Shown: positions 16,720-23,702 of the stretch, one piece after another
Layout of the letters: each line of letters begins with the position of its first letter
How positions within the stretch are numbered: position 1 is the first letter of the stretch
NCBI GenBank assembly: GCA_015067845.1
Contig: SVLT01000017.1
Location: 1 to 52,477 of the forward strand
DNA from: Oscillospiraceae bacterium
GTDB lineage: Bacteria > Bacillota > Clostridia > Oscillospirales > Oscillospiraceae
Reading direction: 5' to 3'
DNA: 52,477 bases
Program-made: the position numbers and the translations under genes
The notes under the pieces: generated by a model
What the model was told of the DNA's origin: nothing
Database searches by the model: none
What the model saw: the letters and a program-made list of their open reading frames with translations, nothing else

Positions 16720-17988
16720 ATGAAATTACTGGTCGTTGGTAGTGGTGGTCGTGAACACGCCATCATCAAAAAACTGAAAGAAAATAAATCGGTGTCCGCC
16801 ATTTATGCCCTGCCGGGCAATGGCGGCATTGCCGCAGATGCCACTTGCGTGCCCATCGGTGCGACAGATATTGACAAGATCGTGGAATTTGCGGTAGAAA
16901 ACGCCATCGATTATGCGGTGGTCGCCCCGGATGACCCTCTCGTTTTGGGCTGTGTGGATCGGCTGAATGAAAAGGGCATCCCCTGCTTCGGCCCGGATGC
17001 CAAGGCGGCGATCATCGAGGGAAGTAAGGCGTTTTCCAAGAATTTGATGAAAAAGTACGGCATCCCCACCGCATCCTACGAGATTTTCACGGAGCTGTCT
17101 GCGGCTTTGGAGTATCTGAAAACCGCACCCATTCCCACGGTGGTCAAGGCCGACGGCCTGGCCCTGGGCAAGGGCGTGATCATCGCCCAGACCCGGGAAG
17201 AAGCTATCGAAGCGGTCACCGACATGATGGCCAACGCCAAGTTCGGCAAATCCGGCTCCACGGTGGTCATCGAGGAATTTTTGACCGGCCCGGAGGTGTC
17301 CGTTCTGGCCTTTACTGACGGCAAGGTGGTGCGGCCTATGGTGTCCTCCATGGACCACAAGCGCGTGGGTGATCACGATACCGGCCTGAACACCGGTGGC
17401 ATGGGCACCATTGCTCCCAATCCCTATTACACCGAAGAAATCGCGGCCCGGTGCATGGAGGAAATTTTTCTGCCCACCGTTGCCGCTATGAATGCCGAGG
17501 GCAGAACCTTCAAGGGCTGTCTGTACTTCGGCCTGATGCTCACCCCCAACGGCCCCAAGGTCATTGAGTACAACTGCCGTTTCGGCGACCCGGAGACCCA
17601 GGTGGTGCTTTCCCTGATGGAAAGCGATCTGCTTACCGTCATGCGTTCTTGCACCAACGGTACCTTGGCAGAAACGGAAGTGAAATTTGCGGACAAGCAC
17701 GCCTGCTGTGTGATTTTGGCCTCCGGCGGCTATCCGGAGAGCTATCCCAAGGGCTTTGAGATCACCATGACGGCGGAAGCCGCAGCCCACACCTATGTGG
17801 CCGGCGCGAAGCTGGAGAATGGGAAGCTTCTCACCTCCGGCGGTCGGGTCACCGGCACAACTGCCGTTGCGGATTCCTTGGAAAAAGCGGTGAAAGAGGC
17901 CTACCGTTTGTCCGACGGGGTGCAATTTGAGGGTGCATACCGCAGAAGTGACATCGGTCAGCGGGCCTTGCAGGCAAAAACAAGATAA
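16720..17988 (+). CDS. purD: Phosphoribosylamine-glycine ligase (GAR synthetase)
   Basis: Ligates glycine to phosphoribosylamine with ATP. The 422 residues are standard. The chain starts MKLLVVGSGGREHAI; the ATP-grasp core shows PTVVKADGLALGKGV and the C-terminal part has EYNCRFGDPETQ, the metal-binding signature. An AGGAGAT Shine-Dalgarno precedes the ATG. It lies 15 bases before purL. Confidence 0.97.
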   Translation: MKLLVVGSGGREHAIIKKLKENKSVSAIYALPGNGGIAADATCVPIGATDIDKIVEFAVENAIDYAVVAPDDPLVLGCVDRLNEKGIPCFGPDAKAAIIEGSKAFSKNLMKKYGIPTASYEIFTELSAALEYLKTAPIPTVVKADGLALGKGVIIAQTREEAIEAVTDMMANAKFGKSGSTVVIEEFLTGPEVSVLAFTDGKVVRPMVSSMDHKRVGDHDTGLNTGGMGTIAPNPYYTEEIAARCMEEIFLPTVAAMNAEGRTFKGCLYFGLMLTPNGPKVIEYNCRFGDPETQVVLSLMESDLLTVMRSCTNGTLAETEVKFADKHACCVILASGGYPESYPKGFEITMTAEAAAHTYVAGAKLENGKLLTSGGRVTGTTAVADSLEKAVKEAYRLSDGVQFEGAYRRSDIGQRALQAKTR

Positions 17989-18003
17989 CTGGGAGGGAAA
18001 TCC

Positions 18004-21000
18004 ATGGTATATCGTGTATATGTAGAGAAAAAGCCGGGTCAGACCCACGAATCCGACGGCCTGCTCCGGGAAGTACGGGAGTTTTTGCAGATCAAGGGTC
18101 TGTCCGCCATCCGGGTACTGAACCGCTACGACGCGGAAAATCTGGATGCAGACCTCTTTTCCTATGCAGTAAGCACTGTGTTTTCCGAGCCCCAGGTGGA
18201 CGATGTTTCCTACGATGCCCCCACCGGACAGATCGTTTTCGCGGTGGAGCCCCTGCCCGGTCAGTTCGACCAGCGGGCGGATTCCGCCGCCCAGTGTATT
18301 CAGATCTTGGGCCAGTGCGAGCGTCCCACCGTTCGCTCCGCCAAGATCTATGTGCTGGAAGGCGAGCTGAGCGAAGCGGATGTTGCCGCCATTAAAAAGC
18401 ATGTGATCAACCCGGTGGAATGTCGGGAAGCAAGTCTGGAAAAGCCGGAGACCCTGGCTGTGGAATACGCTGTTCCCCAATCCGTCGCCACCGTTACCGG
18501 ATTCATCACCATGGACGAAAAGGCGCTGGCAGAACTGCTGGACAGCTTGGGCCTTGCCATGGATCTGGACGATCTGAAATTTTTGCAGAATTACTTTGCC
18601 GCAGAGGAACACCGGGACCCCACCATTACGGAGATCCGGGTGGTGGACACCTACTGGTCCGACCACTGCCGGCACACCACCTTCTCCACCCACATCGACG
18701 ATGTGAAGATCGACGATCCGGCTGTGCAGGCCGCTTATGACCGGTATCTTGCCGCCCGGGTGGAGGTCTACGGAGAGGAAAAGGCCGCCAAGCGGCCTCA
18801 GACGCTGATGGACATTGCCACCATTGGCGCAAAGACCCTGAAAAAGCGGGGTCTGCTCCCGGAACTGGATGAGAGCGAGGAGATCAACGCCTGCTCCATC
18901 CGTCTGACCGCCAAGGTCAACGGAGAAGATCAGGACTGGCTGCTCATGTTCAAAAATGAGACCCACAATCACCCCACGGAGATCGAGCCTTTCGGCGGCG
19001 CGGCGACCTGTATCGGCGGCTGCATCCGGGATCCTCTCAGCGGCCGGGCCTATGTCCATCAGGCCATGCGCGTCACCGGCGCGGCGGATCCCCGTCGTTC
19101 CTTGAACGAGACGATTCCCGGCAAACTGCCCCAGCGCAAGCTGTGCCAGACTGCCGCCGCAGGCTATTCCTCCTACGGCAATCAGATCGGTCTGGCTACC
19201 GGTCATGTGGCGGAAATCTATCACGACGGCTTCGTTGCCAAGCGCCTGGAATGCGGCGCTGTGGTGGGCGCAGCACCGGCATATAATGTCCGCCGGGAGC
19301 GTCCTGCCCCCGGGGATGTGATCATCCTGCTGGGCGGCCGCACAGGTCGGGACGGCATCGGCGGCGCGACCGGTTCTTCCAAGAGCCACAATATGAAATC
19401 CCTCACCACCATGGCTTCCGAGGTACAAAAGGGCAACGCCCCGGAGGAACGGAAGATCCAGCGGCTGTTCCGCGATCCGGAGGTCACCCGGCTGATCAAG
19501 CGGTGCAATGACTTCGGCGCAGGCGGCGTGAGCGTTGCCATCGGCGAGCTGGCGGACGGCTTGCAGATCGACCTGGATGCAGTGCGCAAGAAATACGAGG
19601 GCCTGGACGGCACGGAACTGGCTATTTCCGAATCCCAGGAGCGCATGGCTGTTGTGGTGGAAGCGAAGGACGCGGACAAGTTCATCGCCTTTGCTCAGTC
19701 GGAAAATCTGGAAGCCTATCGTGTGGCGGTGGTCACCCAAGAGGCACGGATGGTCATGCGCTGGAAGGGCGCGGAGATCGCCAATCTGAGCAGGGCGTTT
19801 TTGGACACCAACGGCGCAAACAAGCACGCAAATGTCCAGGTCAGCAAGAAAGACCTGTCCGCGTTGAGTAAGCCCCTGTACAGCAATTTGGGGGAAATGG
19901 CCGGCGATCTGAAAACCGCCAGCCGTCGCGGCCTTGTGGAGCGTTTTGACGGCTCTATCGGTACCGGCTCTGTGCTGATGCCCTTTGGCGGAAAATATCA
20001 GCGCACACCTGCTCAGGCCATGGCGGCGACCCTGCCCATGCTCCCCGGTCAGGTGACAGATCAGGCCAGCGTGATGGCCTGGGGCATGGATCCCGACCAT
20101 ATGTGCATCGATCCCTACACCGGCGCGAAAGCGGCTGTTTACAGCAGCGTAGCCAAATTGGTTGCCGCCGGCGCGGATTACAAAAAAGCCTATCTTTCCT
20201 TGCAGGAGTTCTTTGAAAAACTTCGCACCGAACCCCAGCGCTGGGGCAAGCCTTTTGCGGCCCTTTTGGGTGCGCTGGATGCCCAGTTGGAATTGGGCGC
20301 GGCGGCTATCGGCGGCAAGGACTCCATGTCCGGCACATTCCTGGATCACGATGTGCCCCCCACGCTGATCTCCTTCGCCATTGCTCCCATTGACAAGAAT
20401 CTGGTACTGACTCCCGAATTTAAGGAAGCCGGCAACGGCGTTTATCTGTTTGGCGCAGCGGACGACACCGCCGAGAGCATGAAAAAGACTTGGGAAGCTT
20501 TCCACGATCTGCATTTGGCAGGCAAGGTTAAGGCCGCCTGGGCGGTGGAAAACGGCCTGGGCGAAGCGGTGATGAAGATGTCCTTCGGCAACAACATCGG
20601 CTTCAAGGCAAGCGCAGATCTGGGCGAAAATTGGCATATGCCCGGCTTCTACGGCTTCCTGGTGGCGGAATTGACCGAGGATGTGGAGCTTCCCGGCGTG
20701 ATGAAGATCGGTGAAACCACCGAAGCCCCCGTGATCGAGCTGCCCGGCGATGCCTGGGGCATTGAAGCGCTGTACAAGCTCAACAGCGACGTTCTGGAAG
20801 GTGTCTATCCCACCAAGACCGCCGAAAAAGAAGCAGAAATTCCCGTATTCAGCTACACCGGCGGCTGCAATGTTGCCCCGGCGGTGAAGACAGCCAAGCC
20901 CAAGGTGCTGATCCCTGTATTCCCCGGCACCAACTGCGAATACGACTCCGCACGTGCGGTGATGGCCGCAGGTGCAGAGCCGGAAGTTTTCGTGGTGCGC

Positions 21001-21693
21001 AACCTGAGCGCAGAGGATGTGAGCCGGAGCGTGGAGCAGTTTGCAGGTAAGATCGCCCAAAGCCAGATGATCTTCATTCCCGGCGGCTTCTCCGGCGGCG
21101 ACGAGCCGGACGGCTCGGCCAAGTTTATCACCGCGTTCTTCCGCAATCCTGCCATCAAGGAGCAGGTGACCAAGCTGCTGGACGACCGGGACGGCCTGAT
21201 GCTGGGTATTTGCAACGGCTTCCAGGCACTGATCAAGCTGGGTCTGGTGCCTTTTGGCAAGATCATCGACACCGATGATACCTGTCCCACTCTGACTTAC
21301 AACACCATCGCCCGTCACCAGTCCAAGATGGTGCGCACCCGGGTCTGCACCAACAAATCTCCCTGGCTGGCAGGTACGGAAGTGGGCGAAATTTATACTG
21401 TGCCCGTGTCCCACGGCGAGGGCCGGTTCTTCGCAAGCGAGGATCTGGCAATGCAGTTGGCGGCAAACGGTCAGATCGCAACCCAGTATGTGGATTTGGA
21501 CGGCAAGCCCACCATGGACACAGCTTTCAATCCCAACGGCTCTCTGTTCGCCATTGAGGGCATCACCTCTCCCGACGGACGGGTGCTGGGCAAGATGGGT
21601 CACAGCGAGCGCTGGTGCAACGGCCTTTACCGGAATGTTCCCGGCGCGTATGATATGAAGCTGTTTGCATCCGCGGTGAAATACTTTAAGTAA
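18004..21693 (+). CDS. purL: Phosphoribosylformylglycinamidine synthase, single chain
   Basis: Converts FGAR to FGAM using glutamine and ATP. The 1229-residue single chain is the clostridial large form. It has an N-terminal PurS-like region, a DTYWSDHCRHTTF motif near 216-228, FKNETHNHPTEIEPFGG and GKDSMSGTF in the two synthase halves, and a C-terminal class I glutaminase domain with IPVFPGTNCEYD, FIPGGFSGGDEPDG and the nucleophile in GICNGFQ (Cys1070). The ATG follows GGGAGG. It is the last gene of the purine cluster. Confidence 0.97.
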   Translation: MVYRVYVEKKPGQTHESDGLLREVREFLQIKGLSAIRVLNRYDAENLDADLFSYAVSTVFSEPQVDDVSYDAPTGQIVFAVEPLPGQFDQRADSAAQCIQILGQCERPTVRSAKIYVLEGELSEADVAAIKKHVINPVECREASLEKPETLAVEYAVPQSVATVTGFITMDEKALAELLDSLGLAMDLDDLKFLQNYFAAEEHRDPTITEIRVVDTYWSDHCRHTTFSTHIDDVKIDDPAVQAAYDRYLAARVEVYGEEKAAKRPQTLMDIATIGAKTLKKRGLLPELDESEEINACSIRLTAKVNGEDQDWLLMFKNETHNHPTEIEPFGGAATCIGGCIRDPLSGRAYVHQAMRVTGAADPRRSLNETIPGKLPQRKLCQTAAAGYSSYGNQIGLATGHVAEIYHDGFVAKRLECGAVVGAAPAYNVRRERPAPGDVIILLGGRTGRDGIGGATGSSKSHNMKSLTTMASEVQKGNAPEERKIQRLFRDPEVTRLIKRCNDFGAGGVSVAIGELADGLQIDLDAVRKKYEGLDGTELAISESQERMAVVVEAKDADKFIAFAQSENLEAYRVAVVTQEARMVMRWKGAEIANLSRAFLDTNGANKHANVQVSKKDLSALSKPLYSNLGEMAGDLKTASRRGLVERFDGSIGTGSVLMPFGGKYQRTPAQAMAATLPMLPGQVTDQASVMAWGMDPDHMCIDPYTGAKAAVYSSVAKLVAAGADYKKAYLSLQEFFEKLRTEPQRWGKPFAALLGALDAQLELGAAAIGGKDSMSGTFLDHDVPPTLISFAIAPIDKNLVLTPEFKEAGNGVYLFGAADDTAESMKKTWEAFHDLHLAGKVKAAWAVENGLGEAVMKMSFGNNIGFKASADLGENWHMPGFYGFLVAELTEDVELPGVMKIGETTEAPVIELPGDAWGIEALYKLNSDVLEGVYPTKTAEKEAEIPVFSYTGGCNVAPAVKTAKPKVLIPVFPGTNCEYDSARAVMAAGAEPEVFVVRNLSAEDVSRSVEQFAGKIAQSQMIFIPGGFSGGDEPDGSAKFITAFFRNPAIKEQVTKLLDDRDGLMLGICNGFQALIKLGLVPFGKIIDTDDTCPTLTYNTIARHQSKMVRTRVCTNKSPWLAGTEVGEIYTVPVSHGEGRFFASEDLAMQLAANGQIATQYVDLDGKPTMDTAFNPNGSLFAIEGITSPDGRVLGKMGHSERWCNGLYRNVPGAYDMKLFASAVKYFK

Positions 21694-21703
21694 AATAAAC
21701 ATG

Positions 21704-21725
21704 ACCCCCTCCGTTCGGAGGGGGT
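21704..21725. terminator. Hairpin after purL
   Basis: A perfect 9-bp stem, ACCCCCTCC / GGAGGGGGT, with loop GTTC lies 10 bases past the purL stop. The flank is more T-rich when read on the minus strand, so it may serve both purL and the convergent ribbon-helix-helix gene. Confidence 0.7.
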
Positions 21726-21779
21726 TACGTATATGGAAGATATAAAAAATGCTGAGCAGGTCAATCCATAGGGAAATGA

Positions 21780-21971
21780 TCACTCAGCACTTTCTTTATG
21801 CATTTGGGCTTCGATTGCATCACAGATAAATTTATTCAAGCTCTTGCCTTGATTTGCGGCGTAATCCTTGATAATCTGCCGCTGACCTTTCTTGACAATA
21901 ACATTGATACGGTCATAGGTCTTCTTGTTGTACCTTGCGGTTGCTTCTTTTTGTGCGTCGGAATATTTCAC
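21780..21971 (-). CDS. Small ribbon-helix-helix (Arc/CopG-like) protein
   Basis: A 63-residue lysine-rich protein with a short predicted strand (DRINVIVKKGQRQII) followed by two helices with KSLNKFICDAIEAQM, typical of ribbon-helix-helix DNA-binding proteins. It may be a regulator or a lone antitoxin; no toxin-like partner is adjacent. GTG 21971 is preferred because an AAAGGGG Shine-Dalgarno lies 8 bases upstream; GTG 21980 is in frame but too close to it. The local DNA is more A/T-rich than the neighbouring pur genes, hinting at separate origin. Confidence 0.7.
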   Translation of the reverse strand: MKYSDAQKEATARYNKKTYDRINVIVKKGQRQIIKDYAANQGKSLNKFICDAIEAQMHKESAE

Positions 21972-22119
21972 GGCAGTCACCCCTTTCTTATCCCTATACT
22001 AGCGTAATTATAGGTAAAAACATATAATTACACACGTATATATTTGGTGCGAATGTCAATAGAAATTTCCATAAGCGCAGTATATAATTATGTAATGATA
22101 TATTAATAGGAGGAAGCAA

Positions 22120-22329
22120 ATGATGCCAATGGATGAAGTGATCCGAGCAATCGAAAAGGCGGATAAGGAAGACATCCAAGACATTTTACATGCGGCGATG
22201 GAACGGTATCGGGAGTTATACCCGGATTGGAAAATACAGTTTGTATCCGTTGATCCAAATGCAACGGATGAGCGCAGTGTAAAACTTCGTAAATGGATGC
22301 TTTTGGCGGAACAAATTTTTGAGATATAA
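22120..22329 (+). CDS. Small hypothetical protein
   Basis: A 69-residue acidic protein beginning MMPMDEVIRAIEKADKEDIQ, with an AGGAGG Shine-Dalgarno and its own downstream terminator, so it is very likely real. It is predicted mostly helical, with an YRELYPDWKIQFVSVD segment. I do not recognise a functional family. It is divergent from the ribbon-helix-helix gene across an A/T-rich control region. Confidence 0.7.
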   Translation: MMPMDEVIRAIEKADKEDIQDILHAAMERYRELYPDWKIQFVSVDPNATDERSVKLRKWMLLAEQIFEI

Positions 22330-22338
22330 GCATGTTAC

Positions 22339-22364
22339 GGGGCGGCCTATGGCCGCCCCATTTT
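22339..22364 (+). terminator. Terminator of the small hypothetical gene
   Basis: GGGGCGGCC / GGCCGCCCC with loop TAT is followed by ATTTT, 10 bases past the stop at 22329. Confidence 0.8.
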
Positions 22365-22374
22365 CGTACCTATT

Positions 22375-22423
22375 GTAAGGGCGAATCACGATTCGCCCGC
22401 GGGCGGCAGGTTGCCGCCCCTAC
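22375..22423. repeat. Family RE palindromic repeat, copy 2
   Basis: GTAAGGGCGAATC...GCCGCCCCTAC, two head-to-tail hairpins (GGGCGAATC/GATTCGCCC and GGGCGGCA/TGCCGCCC). Its right end overlaps the 3' end of the CmpB-like gene. Confidence 0.75.
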
Positions 22424-22806
22424 ATTATTTTTTGTGCAAGTTTCTTTTGTGTCACGGCGTACAGCTCCATGGCTGCCAGGCTTACCGGCACCCAGAGCAG
22501 GGAAAAGGCAAGGCATATTTGTCCCTGGAAATGGAAAAGCTGATCCCGGTAATCCCAAACGGAATGATCCCGGTTTACCAGCCAGCCGGTGATCAGCTCC
22601 AGCCCGGTGATGATGCCTGCGCCCAAAAGGGGACGGACGGGGACAGGGAGATTGCGCAGTTTTGACATACCGCCGCCCACCAGCAGAAAACACAGCCCGC
22701 CCAGCAGGAACATACTGCCGTGACTGCGGCCACGCCATACGAATTCCAAAATCATATACGCCGTGCCGCCGATGTAAAACAAAATACAGCCCCGCAAAAA
22801 TTTCAT
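22420..22806 (-). CDS. Putative membrane protein, CmpB-type 'ABC transporter permease' family
   Basis: A 128-residue integral membrane protein with about four hydrophobic segments. The C-terminal part FQGQICLAFSLLWVPVSL matches the hallmark of the PF06541-type (CmpB) putative permeases common in clostridia. ATG 22806 is chosen over GTG 22812 because GGAGGGG lies at good spacing. No ATP-binding partner is adjacent, so a transport role is only inferred. Confidence 0.7.
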   Translation of the reverse strand: MKFLRGCILFYIGGTAYMILEFVWRGRSHGSMFLLGGLCFLLVGGGMSKLRNLPVPVRPLLGAGIITGLELITGWLVNRDHSVWDYRDQLFHFQGQICLAFSLLWVPVSLAAMELYAVTQKKLAQKIM

Positions 22807-22865
22807 AAACACCCCTCCGGGAAATAGTGTGCCCGGAGGGGTAATTTTTATTCACCGCAGCGAAA

Positions 22866-23044
22866 CCTTCCCCCGAGGGGAAGGTGGCCGAGCGTAGCGA
22901 GGCCGGAAGAGGAATACGGGCGAAAACCGATAGATTTTGTGAATGTATAGACCTGGCCCTATGCAGTTCTGCCGCCGTTCCTCTCCCGTCTTCAAATTTT
23001 CCCTAAGCGGTCAAATTTGAATCCACCCTCCCCCCGGGGGAGGG
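22866..23044. repeat. Family RA palindromic repeat, copy 3 (inverted)
   Basis: It reads from CCTTCCCCCGAGGGGAAGG to CCCTCCCCCCGGGGGAGGG, the reverse of copies 1 and 2. The interior has GGAAGAGGAATACGGGCG and CTGCCGCCGTTCCTCTCCCG. Its edge is 10 bases from the 3' end of the next minus-strand gene. Confidence 0.85.
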
Positions 23045-23054
23045 TATGGAATAC

Positions 23055-23477
23055 TCAAAGTCCCATCAATTCCGCCAATTTACAGCAATTTTCCCGTTGA
23101 CGGGCAGCGATGTCGGTGAAAACCGGGCCGTATTCGCCGTGAAAGGTCCGGGCGTTGCAGGCGGACAGGGTTTTCAGGGTCTGTCCGTAGCATTTACGCA
23201 GGGCTACCTCCATTTTATCCGGGGAGAGGGGAACGGTACCCGGATTCATTTGCGTGCCGTCCGCAATGCGAAAAACGCCCTTGATGCACCGGGCGCAGCG
23301 CTGTTCATTTTCCTGCAGCTGCTGTAAAATGCTTTTTCCCGGTCCCTGCATTTGCCGGGAAAGGGTGCTGTACAGGGCTGCCCGGGCAAGGCAGCCTGCC
23401 GCAAGACCGGGAAGCCCCTCCGTCACCGACGGCGTTTCGCCCCGCACTCTCTGCCAGATCTTCACCTGTTCGTCCAT
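23055..23477 (-). CDS. Hypothetical helical protein (ferritin-like fold possible)
   Basis: A 140-residue protein starting MDEQVKIWQRVRG. It has long amphipathic helices and motifs such as LQENEQRCARCIKGV and YGQTLKTLSACNARTFHGEYGPVF; the acid/His-containing helices recall small ferritin-like proteins, but I cannot confirm a di-iron site. ATG 23477 follows a strong AAAGGAGGAA. It is divergent from nrdD, sharing a 225-base control region. Confidence 0.55.
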   Translation of the reverse strand: MDEQVKIWQRVRGETPSVTEGLPGLAAGCLARAALYSTLSRQMQGPGKSILQQLQENEQRCARCIKGVFRIADGTQMNPGTVPLSPDKMEVALRKCYGQTLKTLSACNARTFHGEYGPVFTDIAARQRENCCKLAELMGL

Positions 23478-23534
23478 AGAAATTCCTCCTTTTACAGTCT
23501 CTGTAACAGTATAGTGGAGTACCGGTGGAGTGAT

Positions 23535-23550
23535 ACCAAAATATTTTGGT
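23535..23550. promoter_or_regulatory. 16-bp perfect palindrome, possible operator
   Basis: ACCAAAATATTTTGGT lies in the divergent region about 60 bases upstream of the hypothetical gene at 23477. It is a perfect dyad of the kind bound by dimeric repressors; the cognate factor is unknown. Confidence 0.45.
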
Positions 23551-23579
23551 GTAAATTCTCGGATTTTCAAAAAATCCCA

Positions 23580-23608
23580 TTGACAAAGAGCAGGAAATAT
23601 GGCAATAT
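23580..23608 (+). promoter_or_regulatory. Sigma-A promoter of nrdD
   Basis: A consensus TTGACA and CAATAT with a 17-bp spacer. The -10 element is part of the first NrdR-type box. Confidence 0.75.
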
Positions 23609-23644
23609 ATTGTGGAGCGGATTTTATAGTGGCACAAGATATTG
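23603..23644. promoter_or_regulatory. Two NrdR-type boxes
   Basis: CAATATATTG (23603-23612) matches the core of the known NrdR box exactly, and CAAGATATTG (23635-23644) matches with one change. The centres are 32 bp apart, the roughly three-turn spacing usual for NrdR pairs. The first overlaps the -10 element, consistent with repression. Confidence 0.75.
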
Positions 23645-23670
23645 CGTTCGTTATCTTGTGTTTTATTTTG
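23633..23670 (+). terminator. Leader hairpin with T-rich tail before nrdD
   Basis: A perfect 9-bp inverted repeat, CACAAGATA / TATCTTGTG, is followed by TTTTATTTT. It overlaps the second NrdR-type box, so it could be an attenuator or simply a consequence of that site. Confidence 0.4.
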
Positions 23671-23702
23671 CGATTATACATAGGAAAGAATGGTGTTTTG
23701 CA

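Noticed and set aside
16726..21783. A 1685-codon open frame on the minus strand across purD and purL
   Set aside because: It is antisense to two certain genes, has no ribosome-binding site or recognisable domain, and is explained by codon bias of the sense strand.
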